Assembly: GCA_035578155.1 (NCBI GenBank)
Contig: JAPWDM010000001.1
Location: forward strand, 77,379,972 to 77,443,971
Reading direction: 5' to 3'
Origin: Brachynemurus nebulosus
Lineage: Eukaryota; Arthropoda; Insecta; Neuroptera; Myrmeleontidae
Length of the DNA: 64,000 nucleotides
The notes below the pieces were generated by a model that was not told the origin of the DNA, did no database searches, and saw only the letters and a program-made list of their open reading frames with translations. Shown here piece by piece: positions 24,913 to 33,295 of the stretch (the stretch's first letter is position 1; the number at the start of each line of letters is the position of its first letter). A program made the translations under genes and the position numbers.

Positions 24913-25047
24913 GCGAGCTACCCGATCGACCATTAACTGATCGCGACATTTATCAGTTTGGAAACAAATATTTGAATAATTTTGTTTCACTTCTCATCTA
25001 TACTTTAAATATACCCATGATAAGAAGTTTCTCTCATTCGTATCTTC

Positions 25048-25500
25048 GAATGAATATGTAAGATTTTAGATTAAGATTTAACACTTTTTTGTTGCAACGG
25101 TACGGCGTTTAGTAAAAACAGGTAAACTAATATTGATTTTGATGCAGTTTTTCATATTTGATATTAATATTTTGATTGGTCAAACCATTTTCACCCTATT
25201 TCAAATTTCACCCCCAATTTTATCGTCCATGCCCCCTCTAATAGGTCCGACCCTGGATTTGAGTATGCCAATAGAAAGGTCTTTAAAAATAAAGGATTAT
25301 ACCAATTTAAATTTTTCTTCTAGTTGTTATAGTTTTCGAATAATTTGATAAAATTAAATTTTCACCCCAACTTCGAAGGTCCATTTCACCCCTTAAATGG
25401 TTTTTATAGCAGATAAAAAAAATATGTGTATGGTATTTTTGTTTGTTCTACACACTAGTTAAGTCTCATCAAAATCGGGAATTATCACTTAAGGACCTAG
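25048..25500. other. Inner right arm, no gene supported
   Basis: Mirror of 23857-24309. A 71-codon frame (25133-25348) is identical in both arms only because the DNA is; its composition does not suggest a protein. Confidence 0.5.
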
Positions 25501-25696
25501 CCCTCTAAATAGGTATGGAGCCACTTGGCAACGCGGTGTAATTGCCTATATTCAATGGCCACTTGGCCAATCTGGTAGGAAAATTTGGATTCCTAGATTA
25601 AGCTAAGTTCGCTTAGGTCTCGTTAGGTTATACGAGATATAGGCAATATAGGCAATTACACCGCGTTGCCAAGTGGCCCCATACCTACTTAGAGGG
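25501..25696. mobile_element. 196-bp MITE inside the right arm
   Basis: Inverted copy of 23661-23856 with the same ~51-bp inverted repeats (CCCTCTAAATAGGTATGG). Confidence 0.85.
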
Positions 25697-25847
25697 ACTC
25701 ATTTTGGGAGTGACTCTTTTTGGGAGTGACTCTTTTTGGGAGTGACTCTTTTTGGGAGTGACTCATTACGGGAGTGACTCATTTTCGGAGTGATTCTTTT
25801 TGGGAGTGACTCTTTTTTGAAGTGACTCATTTTGGGAGTGACTCTTT
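25697..25847. repeat. GGGAGTGACTC minisatellite (right arm)
   Basis: About nine 15-16-bp units with TGACTCTTTTTGGGAG as the core. Mirror of the left arm. Confidence 0.9.
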
Positions 25848-26022
25848 GGTGTCTTTTTGATGTAATTTTGGTGTCATTTGGTGTAGTTTGGTGTATTTTT
25901 CGTGTAATTTGGTGTAATTTTGGTGTTATTTGGTGTATTTTTGGTGTAATTTTGGTGTTAATTGGTGTATTTTTGGTGTTATTCAGTGTATTTTTGGTGT
26001 ATTTTTGGTGTAATTTGGTGTA
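25848..26022. repeat. GGTGTAATTT minisatellite (right arm)
   Basis: Units of 10-12 bp alternate TTTTTGGTGTA and ATTTGGTGTA. They run directly into the GG-protein coding sequence. Confidence 0.9.
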
Positions 26023-26318
26023 AGAACAGTCAATTTACAACACCGAGAATCATTCCAATTCCAAAAACTGGTGGAATTTTACCATTCCTGGTTCCACTTT
26101 TTGCCGGCCTGTCTGCTGTAGGATCACCTGCCGGAGGTGCTGCTGGTGTTGCGAAAGCAGTAAATGCTTATAAAACAGCAAAGAAACAATTGGATGAAAA
26201 TGAACGTCATAACAGGATGATGGAAGCAATTGCTCTTGGATCCAAATCTGGAACTGGACTTTATTTGAAACCATACAGAAGAGGTTTGGGACTTTACATC
26301 GAATCAAAAAACCGCTAA
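25962..26318 (+). CDS. GG-rich hydrophobic virion-core-like protein, right-arm copy
   Basis: The genuine-looking part starts about 26025 (SQFTTPRIIPIPKTGG) and ends ...GLYIESKNR. Order: TGG-hydrophobic segment, Gly/Ala-rich stretch, charged helix, then a GLYLKPYRRGLGLYI tail with repeated Gly-Leu-Tyr. It lies ~140 bp upstream of the penton-like gene on the same strand, as in the left arm. The ATG at 25962 is within the minisatellite and encodes repeat-derived VYFWC residues, so the start is doubtful. The pX-like reading is inference from shape and context. Confidence 0.5.
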   Translation: MVYFWCYSVYFWCIFGVIWCKNSQFTTPRIIPIPKTGGILPFLVPLFAGLSAVGSPAGGAAGVAKAVNAYKTAKKQLDENERHNRMMEAIALGSKSGTGLYLKPYRRGLGLYIESKNR

Positions 26319-26459
26319 GCGAGCTACCCGATCGACCATTAACTGATCGCGACATTTATCAGTTTGGAAACAAATATTTGAATAATTTTGTTTCACTTTT
26401 CATCTATACTTTAAATATACCCATGATAAGAAGTTTCTCTCATTCGTATCTTAGTCACC

Positions 26460-27158
26460 ATGTCGTTAACATTAACGTTAAGTGGTGATTCATCTATACT
26501 AACAGCTGAATATTTTCCACCCATCGATTTGCCGGGTGATTATGTATGCGGGTTGGTCAATTTTGAAACATACAATGCAGTACCAAATATCGACGAAACA
26601 AATAACTTATTTCATTACGGTGAAGAAGAAGTGAAATGCATCGAGATACCTGTCGGCAATTATGATCTGGAAGATTTAGAGTTTCAAATAGAAGATCGGA
26701 TACTAGAGAAGAGAAAACCGGGTGATAGCCCGCAACTTATACTTCGTGCGAATAACAATACGCTAAAAAGTGAAATAAAATGCATGGAAACAATTCATTT
26801 CGATCAAGAACGAACAATTGGCTCGCTACTTGGCTTCAGTAAGCGAAAACTTGCGGCTGGTCATTACCACTATTCGGATAAACCAACGAATATCATGAAA
26901 GTGAATCTGATACAAGTTGAAACAAACATTACAACGAACAGCTATCTGAACAACATTCCAGCACATAATATTTATTCGTTTTCGATTCAAGTTGAACCTG
27001 GGTATAAAATAAGCGAATCACCGAATACAGTTATTTATATGCCGGTGACCGTGAGACGGATAACATCTCTAGTTTTACGAATTGTGGATCAAGACGGCAA
27101 TTTAGTGAATTTTCGAGGCGAAACGATAACAGTAAAGCTGCATTTGAAGCCGGCGTGA
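26460..27158 (+). CDS. Penton/minor-capsid-like protein, right-arm copy
   Basis: Identical 232-aa product to the left-arm copy, from ATG 26460 with no signal peptide or membrane segment. The early part has alternating hydrophobic/acidic strands (GNYDLEDLEFQIEDRILEKR), the middle has RANNNTLKSEIKCM, and the C-terminus has the VDQDG...NFRGETITVKLHLKP block. Its stop is followed by AA and the ATG of the 53-aa ORF, a compact virus-like spacing. Confidence 0.6.
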   Translation: MSLTLTLSGDSSILTAEYFPPIDLPGDYVCGLVNFETYNAVPNIDETNNLFHYGEEEVKCIEIPVGNYDLEDLEFQIEDRILEKRKPGDSPQLILRANNNTLKSEIKCMETIHFDQERTIGSLLGFSKRKLAAGHYHYSDKPTNIMKVNLIQVETNITTNSYLNNIPAHNIYSFSIQVEPGYKISESPNTVIYMPVTVRRITSLVLRIVDQDGNLVNFRGETITVKLHLKPA

Positions 27159-27160
27159 AA

Positions 27161-27322
27161 ATGTTGGTATTTAAAGACGAAAATGTGGTGCGACCGATCA
27201 GTCTACAACTTGCCACCAAGGTGAACGGATCGGCGAGGAAGAAGCAACAACGACCACCATTAACAAGAGAGAACAAACAATTTCTTCTACAATTGGGTTT
27301 CAAGCTGAAGAGGAAAAAATAA
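27161..27322 (+). CDS. Small basic 53-aa protein, right-arm copy
   Basis: ATG two bases after the penton-like stop. The 53 residues are strongly basic and end in KLKRKK before TAA at 27320-27322. The frame overlaps the capsid-like ORF by about 150 nt. The overlap ends at AGGAAAAAATAAGC, where a -1 slip on the six-A run would enter the capsid-like frame. Whether that happens is unknown; an independent small core protein is equally plausible. Confidence 0.5.
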   Translation: MLVFKDENVVRPISLQLATKVNGSARKKQQRPPLTRENKQFLLQLGFKLKRKK

Positions 27323-28512
27323 GCAGCATTTTAAGCATCGATTTCGATGAGAGCATTTCAAACATCGAGTATCACTGCTATTCGCCATTTCTAAATGCGT
27401 TTGGAAATAGCGACGAAATTCGACTATGCTGTCAAAATCAAGATCTGATCCTGCTACCGCACGAAAGTTGTCTGTATGTAGAAGAACAATTGTTGAAGAG
27501 TGATAAAACAGTATCGACTACAGCGGAATTATCCAACAATTCATTGGCGTACCTGTTTGAAGAAATACGATATGAACTGAACGACGTGGAAATCGATCAA
27601 TGCAAGTACGTGGGACCGACAACAACGTTAATCAATTATTTGGCATTAAACGAAAATGAAAGCAAACTACTCTACAACGCCGGATGGTGTCCAGGTGAAA
27701 CAATTAAAGTAACGGAAAAAGGCTACTTCAATTTCTGTCTACCATTGGCGCGGATGTTTGGATTTCTTAACCATTACAAGAAAGTTATCATCAACGCAAA
27801 ACATCAACTAATTCTGACTCGGGCTCGGACGGATCACGATGCAGTCATATCACCAACGGATGACGTCACTTTCCATATACATAAAATTCAATGGATGGTT
27901 CCACACTTTACGGTTGCAGATGAACAGAAACTGAAGTTGTTGAAATATGCGGAAAATAGTCAAGATATTACAATTGCTTTTCGATCATGGGATATGCATA
28001 TACAGCCAACGATTCCAACAGCGAGACAAAACATTTGGACGGTGAAAACATCGACTCAACTGGAGAAACCACGCTACATTATATTCGCTCTACAAACGAA
28101 TCGACGAAATAAAAAAGATAAAGATTCCAGTATTTTCGATCACTGTGAACTTTCAGACGTCAAAGTTTATTTAAATTCTGCGAAATACCCGTACATGGAT
28201 TTGAATTTGGATTTCAGTAATGATAGATATGCAGTAGCATATCACATGTATTCGAAATTTCAACAAGCATATTATGATTGTAAGAAGAATGAACCGCTTT
28301 TAAACAAAACGCAATTCAAGAATATCGCTCCAATCATATTCATCGATTGTTCTCATCAAAACGAAACTTTGAAAAGTGGACCAGTGGATATTCCAATTGA
28401 ATTTAAAACGTTGAAGGAGGTGCCAGAGAATACATCAGCATTTTGCCTTCTACTACATGATCGTGTGGTTCAATATAATCCATTGACAAATATTGTTACA
28501 AAATATGTATAA
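27175..28512 (+). CDS. Major-capsid-like protein, right-arm copy
   Basis: Open frame bounded by TAA at 27172-27174 and ending TAA after KYV. No ATG occurs before the protein-like region (about 27320 onward), and the first possible non-AUG start after that is a TTG at 27490, too far in to give a whole domain. Features: Asn/Asp-rich N-terminal strand block, PHFTVADE, FRSWDMHIQP, FDHCELSDVKVYLNS, YHMYSKFQQAYYDC, FIDCSHQNETLKSGPVDIPI. These fit a double-jelly-roll capsid-like family seen in invertebrate DNA-virus-derived elements, although at ~400 residues it is shorter than typical Polinton capsids. The assignment is by recollection and needs a structure search. Confidence 0.55.
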   Translation, partial: RRKCGATDQSTTCHQGERIGEEEATTTTINKREQTISSTIGFQAEEEKISSILSIDFDESISNIEYHCYSPFLNAFGNSDEIRLCCQNQDLILLPHESCLYVEEQLLKSDKTVSTTAELSNNSLAYLFEEIRYELNDVEIDQCKYVGPTTTLINYLALNENESKLLYNAGWCPGETIKVTEKGYFNFCLPLARMFGFLNHYKKVIINAKHQLILTRARTDHDAVISPTDDVTFHIHKIQWMVPHFTVADEQKLKLLKYAENSQDITIAFRSWDMHIQPTIPTARQNIWTVKTSTQLEKPRYIIFALQTNRRNKKDKDSSIFDHCELSDVKVYLNSAKYPYMDLNLDFSNDRYAVAYHMYSKFQQAYYDCKKNEPLLNKTQFKNIAPIIFIDCSHQNETLKSGPVDIPIEFKTLKEVPENTSAFCLLLHDRVVQYNPLTNIVTKYV

Positions 28513-28554
28513 AAACATCGCAATCCAGCTATAAATCAGTTAGTTCCGCTCTAG

Positions 28555-29076
28555 ACAACGCACAATGAAGACCGACGCAGCATTGTTGACTTCCAAGGAT
28601 TTCCAAATTCAACAAATGGGAAATTCTACATAAAGGAATTAGCTGTGTTGAAATTCGATTCTTCCGAAGAAAATTGTGATGAAGATTATATACTACAACA
28701 CTATGTATTCAAATCACCAACACCGTTTTGTGGATTAAGTGAAAAAGATCAACGCACAGCTCGCTGGTTGCGGAAAAATCATCATGGGTTCGCCTGGATG
28801 GATGGACATATTGAATACGAGGAACTACAATACATTTTAATAAACAATCTGCACGGAACTCGAATCATTTATATGAAAGGAGAAGAAAAAGTACGCTATT
28901 TGAAACGACTGCTACCATCAGCGCCCATAATGAACTTTGAAGAAATAACAATTTGTCTCAAGTTGAGAATCATAACATCAACATACACTAGTTCTCGATG
29001 CGGCCATCATTCCGGAGCAACTTGCGCCATGGAAAATGTCATATCCATATACAAATATTATTGTAATAACATTTAA
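28555..29076 (+). CDS. V-D-F-Q-G-F-motif protein, right-arm copy
   Basis: 173 codons open after an in-frame TAG at 28552-28554. CTCTAG there could also be a splice acceptor, with TAG as its last bases. The first ATG nearby (28565) is in another frame and closes after about 22 codons. Contains VDFQGFPNS, YIKELAVLKF, TARWLRKNHHGFAWMDGHI, IIYMKGEEKVRYLKRLL and a C-terminal C-G-H-H...C-A-M-E-N cluster. Function unknown. It follows the capsid-like ORF by 42 bp on the same strand. In this arm the variable residues are Thr and Ser. Confidence 0.55.
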   Translation, partial: TTHNEDRRSIVDFQGFPNSTNGKFYIKELAVLKFDSSEENCDEDYILQHYVFKSPTPFCGLSEKDQRTARWLRKNHHGFAWMDGHIEYEELQYILINNLHGTRIIYMKGEEKVRYLKRLLPSAPIMNFEEITICLKLRIITSTYTSSRCGHHSGATCAMENVISIYKYYCNNI

Positions 29077-29118
29077 ATATTTTATTGTAAAAAATATTTC
29101 TTTTAAAATAAATTTATT

Positions 29119-29201
29119 AAAACAAAAAAAAAAAAATAAATAAAAAAAATAAAAAAATAAAAAAATAAATAAAAATAAAAATTAAAAATAAAAAAAAATG
29201 T
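29119..29201. repeat. A-rich low-complexity tract (right arm)
   Basis: AAAAAATAAATAAAA-type tract following an AATAAA-like signal (about 29107) after the last ORF. Mirror of 20156-20238. Confidence 0.85.
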
Positions 29202-29494
29202 GTTTTTATTTAGAGAAAACCTGTATAAACCCGTTTTCAGATAAAAATATGAAATCATACGATAAAATTCATTTTTCGCATATTAGACAGAAATTTTCTA
29301 ATGACATCAGCTGACAATTTATACAACTTTAAACCTGTTTTCAGATAAAAATATGATAAAATTTTGAATCAAGGTACAGAGTTCGCGGTGGTTCAGACTA
29401 GCAGTGTCATCTTTTAACTATCGAAAAAAGGTTTTCGATGCCATCAATTGACAATTTTTCAAACTCACACACAGGATCTAGACTACGAGAGCCA

Positions 29495-29678
29495 TCTTTT
29501 CATGGAATTTTGAATCTAGGTACAGAATTCACGGCGGTTCCGACTAGCAACACCATCTTTTCATGGAATTTTGAATCTAGGTACAGAATTCGCGGTGGTT
29601 CCGACTAGCAACGCCATCTTTTCATGGAATTTTGAATCAAGGTACAGAGTTCACAGTGGTTCAGACCAGCAACGCCAC
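29495..29678 (+). repeat. 61-bp tandem repeats near the outer end of the right arm
   Basis: Three units of 61 bp, each with TCTTTTCATGGAATTTTGAA, GGTACAGAATTC and GACTAGCAACGCCA. A partial unit lies upstream at about 29365-29400. Mirror of the left arm. Confidence 0.8.
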
Positions 29679-29779
29679 CTAGACGACATAGCTTACCTAT
29701 CTCCTCTAAGAGTCGTTAAAAATCGGGAGGAGAGAGGAGAGCCCCAAACCGCTATATTCCTACTACTGATATGTGACAA

Positions 29780-30230
29780 AATCGGATTGGTATCGGGCGA
29801 CTGCGACGGCCAGTCTAATGTAAAGATGCCACATTTGGCATTCGTGTCGCATATTTGGCACTCATGGTACTTCGCTTGTTATTCTAACAAAAGACAAACA
29901 AATGAACCTTTCTTTAAAGTGCATGGAAGACAAAGGTTCACTCTACCTGCTCACAAAATATTTAGAGAAAATCTTTTACCAGTTGTATGGGCGACCACGA
30001 TCTTACTTAACAGACTGTATATTTAAAATAAGAAACTTTACGAATTTTCTCTTAAAAAATAACTGGCGAGCAAAAAAAAAACTCAATTATATTTAAAATA
30101 AAAAATGCAGATATTTTCTTAAAAGCGGGACATTTTTGAAAATCGGCGGGACGCGGAACAGTCTTCCAAAAAGCAGGACTGTCCCCCCGTAGTTAAATTG
30201 TAGTTAAATTGTGTCATTTACCAATTGACA
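29780..30230. other. Right outer flank of the palindrome
   Basis: Not homologous to the left flank except for the 28-bp inverted match at 29992-30019. A frame stays open from 29571 to 30026 but runs through the 61-bp repeats and is not convincing. Around 30120-30185 there is AAAGCGGGAC/GGCGGGACGCGG sequence of unknown nature. Confidence 0.4.
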
Positions 30231-31744
30231 GTAGCCAGGCTATAAGAGTTCAGGAGGACAGTAAAACCCCAATTTTCCGGACTACTTTTTGACGGTGTTA
30301 AGAACCGTGTAGTTTGGGGTCCTACTGTACCTCGTGTATGGATTGACCTTTGGCCCGGCACGTACCGAGTACATGTATCAAAATTTGTTGTTGACATTTG
30401 ACTCGCTCATACTGTTGGCCTTGAAATTCCTAAGACATGAGTCATCACCCGCAACCAAATTAATTCAAGTTAACCCATTATGCGTCATCACAATTTGTTC
30501 ATCACGGATTGGTTTTCTGTTAACCCATTACCCGCCAGCACTAACGTAGTTTTTGAATCCAAACCTAACGCATGCGCAGACTGAATTTTAGTACACGACG
30601 CATGCGCAGACTGAATTTTTAGAACCCGACGCATGCGCAGACTGAATTTTAGTACACGACGCATGCGCAGACTGAATTTTAGAACCCGACGCATGCGCAG
30701 ACTGAATTTTAGGCTACAAATTGATAGATAGGGTACACTACCGCTTCAAAAATGTGGGGTTACCCTAACTCGGGGTGGCTCCAAACTTTTGACACCGTAG
30801 TGTACTTAAATTTTTGGTACACTGCGGTGTCAAAAGTGCGGGCCCGCTGGCTAAAAAGGTATCCTATCACTTTTGAAGCGTACTGTACTTATTTTGTGTA
30901 CGTGCAAACCTTGACCCTAACACGCGCTTACCTTAATTGCGTCATTTTAAACGAAAGGTACACTACCGCATCAAAAATGTGGGGATTAGCCTAACTCAAG
31001 GGGTGGCCCCAAACTTTTGACACCGTACTGTACTTACATTTTTGGTACACTACCGTGTCAAAAGTGTGGCCCCCCCGGTGAAAAAGGTATATGATCACTT
31101 TTTGAAGCGTACAGTACTTATTTTATGTACGTGCAAATCTTGGCCTTTGACCCCAACACACGCTTGCCTTAACTGCGTCATCTTAAACGAAAATCGGGGG
31201 AGGCCCCTAAATTTTGTGGGGGGCACTGTACCAAGCGCTACCGCAAAACTAACTTCATACTCCAGGGTCCAGATTCCAGAGTCCAGTGTCCAGATTTCAG
31301 ACTGGTCTGAATTCAGTCACAAATTCAGTCTGCGCATGCGTCGGGTTCTAAAATTCAGTCTGCGCATGCGTCGTGTACTAAAATTCAGTCTGCGCGTGCG
31401 CTAGGTTTGGATTCAAAAACTACGTTAGTGCTGGCGGGTAATGGATTAACACAAAACCAATTCGTGATGAACAAATTGTGATGACGTATAATGGGTTAAC
31501 TTGAATTAATTTGGTTGCGGGTGATGACTCATGTCTTAGGAATTTCAAGGTCAACAGTATGAGCGAGTGTGGGGTCAAATGTCAACAATAAATTTTGATA
31601 CATGTACTCGGTACGTGCCGGATCAAAGGTCAATTCATACACGAGGTACAGTAGGATCCCAAACTACATGGTTCTTAACACCGTCGAAAGTAGTCCGGAA
31701 AATTGGGGTTTTACTGTGCTCCTGAACTCTTATAGCCTACCTAC
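30231..31744. mobile_element. 1.5-kb foldback element with CGCATGCGCA repeats
   Basis: Long imperfect inverted repeats: the left starts GTAG..AGGCTATAAGAG (about 30231) and the right ends CTCTTATAGCCT (about 31738). They extend about 480 bp inward through CCAATTTTCCGGACTAC, the ACATGAGTCATCACCCGC region and a GCATGCGCAGACTGAATTTT minisatellite. The centre has two diverged ~227-bp direct repeats (GGTACACTACCGCWTCAAAAATGTGG at about 30731 and 30958). Open frames here, including MRRVLKFSLRMRR on the minus strand, are repeat artefacts. Confidence 0.75.
30565..30715. repeat. ~30-bp minisatellite, GCATGCGCAGACTGAATTTT
   Basis: Five units in the left arm of the foldback element; three inverted units lie at 31320-31405. 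Each holds CGCATGCGCA, one base off the NRF-1 palindromic consensus. Confidence 0.85.
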
Positions 31745-32170
31745 TATTTACTTTTTGTAGGTAAAGTTGCAAATGTAGCCAGTGGTCGAAAAGACCTTTT
31801 TAACTTCTACACTTGTTGGTTTTATTGTCAACAAAGACAGGTATTTTCTTTAGACTCCTTCACTTTTAAGCACTTACTCATACAAAAACAGTATTTTTCC
31901 AGAAAGTCTGTGTCATGTATTTTCACCGGATCCGGTACCAACATATCGGGTATCCGGTAGACGACCAGTGACGCCGGATCCGTCGAATTACCGAATCCAG
32001 TTTTCCAGATTACAATCCCTAACGACCAGGTCTCTTTTTCTCTCACACTACCGTCAATTTCTTAAACTATAAACATATTAGTAAACACATATATATACTT
32101 ATAAAGAATAAATATAATAAATATGGAAGATTTTAGGTAAAAGTATTTTGTAAATATTTCTTTGTTCCAG
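31745..32170 (+). other. Intronic or upstream sequence before the GPCR exon
   Basis: No coding exon recognised. It ends with a T-rich tract and TTTGTTCCAG, a strong splice acceptor at 32161-32170. Confidence 0.4.
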
Positions 32171-32406
32171 AGTTTTGCAACAAAATATTGTACGCAAAAT
32201 GGTACATGGTATATCGACAAATCGTTAAACAAAACATGGACCAACTTCTCACAGTGCATGTATCAAGACATTGAACTATATAATGGAATAAAAAATTCGA
32301 CCGAGTTCAAGGAATGGTTTCCCTATGTTAAAACTGTATCACAAGCTGGCTACTGTGTTTCTTTAATAGTTCTTATTGTTGCCATATTAATATTTTCATG
32401 TTTCAA
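32171..32406 (+). CDS. Class B GPCR exon: end of hormone-binding domain and TM1 (partial gene)
   Basis: Phase-0 exon, 78 codons plus 2 nt, between acceptor TTTGTTCCAG and donor TTTCAA/GTAAGT. It begins SFATKYCTQNGTWYIDK and continues WTNFSQCMYQD, the C-x(n)-NGTW...W-x-N-x-x-C signature at the end of the secretin-family HormR domain. After EFKEWFPYVKTVSQAGYCVS comes a ~20-residue hydrophobic helix LIVLIVAILIFSCFK, TM1. Earlier exons (signal peptide, rest of the HormR domain) were not found in the window. Together with the TM2 and TM3 exons it most resembles insect parathyroid-hormone-receptor-like genes; other class B receptors (for example DH31 or DH44) are possible. Plasma-membrane peptide-hormone receptor, presumably Gs-coupled. 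Confidence 0.85.
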
Positions 32407-33295
32407 GTAAGTTATTTTTTAATATTTCAATTTTTATTTTAAATATTTTAAACATAATTATTAGATGGTCCCAAAAGTCCCACAAAAATTTAGAAAAAAA
32501 TTACATAATCTTCACGATTATGGTCAAATGAAGAGAATTTGTCAGAAACGCTTCGATTTTTTTACAAATATCATAACACTAAAGAATTTTGTGTTCTCTG
32601 GCTAATATTTATCTTGTCCCGCCCTACTTCTCGTAATCCTGTGATTAGTCCGTAGATTAGTTTGGTTAACACGTATACTTAAAGGCCTGATTTGTATGTT
32701 GACATCGTAAAGCACCGAATTTACAACTGGTTTTTTTTCGAATTAAATAAAATTTTTGTATAAGCATACAAAAATTGTACATTTTGCAACTACAAACTTT
32801 TACATAAGATACAATCTATTGACCAATGCCTCTCATTAAATTGCACTAGCAATCAAATTTTTGTTTACGTTATCATTCAGTTAAGTTGCTTTCTACTCTA
32901 AAAATTAACAAAATTCGTATAAGGAGCACTTTATCCTCTGGTAATTTATATTTTTTCGTGGTAACGACGGCAGAAAAACATCTGTTGATGAATTTAAATT
33001 ACAGCAACATAATTGACAAAGTAACTGAAGACAGTAAACTTTTTTGGAAGTCATTGACTAATTGTTAAAAATTACAAATAAATAAATGATTTAAAATTTT
33101 CATTTGTAGTTTTCATTTTTTGTGGAAGAAGGGGGACCAAGCTCTTTAAAAGGCTGAGACTGGTTTCAGGTCCCATTTTAGATTTGTTGTCATTAGACTT
33201 ACTAACATAACTACCTGAAAATTAAGTAGCAGTATTTAATTGCACGTAAAATCGATGTGAAACTAAATAAAAACAAATTAATAAAAAAAATAATA
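32407..33295 (+). other. GPCR intron, left part; nothing recognised
   Basis: AT-rich intron sequence between the TM1 and TM2 exons. A 60-codon open stretch (32886-33068) has no recognisable domain. Confidence 0.5.

Larger units (their letters stand above)
24310..25047 (+). repeat. Palindrome spacer carrying a third partial cassette copy
   Basis: After ~45 bp of unique sequence, the spacer is a direct copy of the right-arm stretch from the GGGAGTGACTC minisatellite through the GG-protein gene (about 25787-26453). It stops at CATTCGTATCTT, a few bases before the ATG of the penton-like gene. The right arm then begins with its inner end. The copy differs by several bases from the arms, so it is not a simple assembly echo. 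Confidence 0.85.
25048..29779 (+). repeat. Right arm of giant palindrome (virus-like gene cassette)
   Basis: Plus-strand copy of the cassette described for the left arm, 4.73 kb, nearly identical. Inner boundary: the match starts at GAATGAATATG (25048) against CATATTCATTC (ending 24309). Outer match fades at about 29779 (ATATCAGTAGTAGG against the mirrored left sequence). No polymerase, integrase, ATPase or protease gene of a Polinton is visible in either arm. Confidence 0.93.

Noticed and set aside
22054..27303. Antisense frames within the palindrome genes (for example 22054-22326, 23002-23307, 26050-26355)
   Set aside because: They are opposite-strand shadows of the penton-like and GG-protein genes and appear twice only because the arms are identical.
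19578..29779. Palindrome as a pure assembly artefact
   Set aside because: The arms differ at scattered bases including three amino-acid changes, the outer ends diverge, and the spacer carries a distinct third gene copy. An artefact would give exact mirroring. It remains to be confirmed with reads.
19578..29779. A full Polinton/Maverick
   Set aside because: No protein-primed DNA polymerase, retroviral-type integrase, ATPase or protease frame was found in or near the arms.
30488..31404. MRRVLKFSLRMRRVLKFSLR repeat protein
   Set aside because: A frame through the 30-bp minisatellite of the foldback element, on both strands, with no independent evidence of coding.
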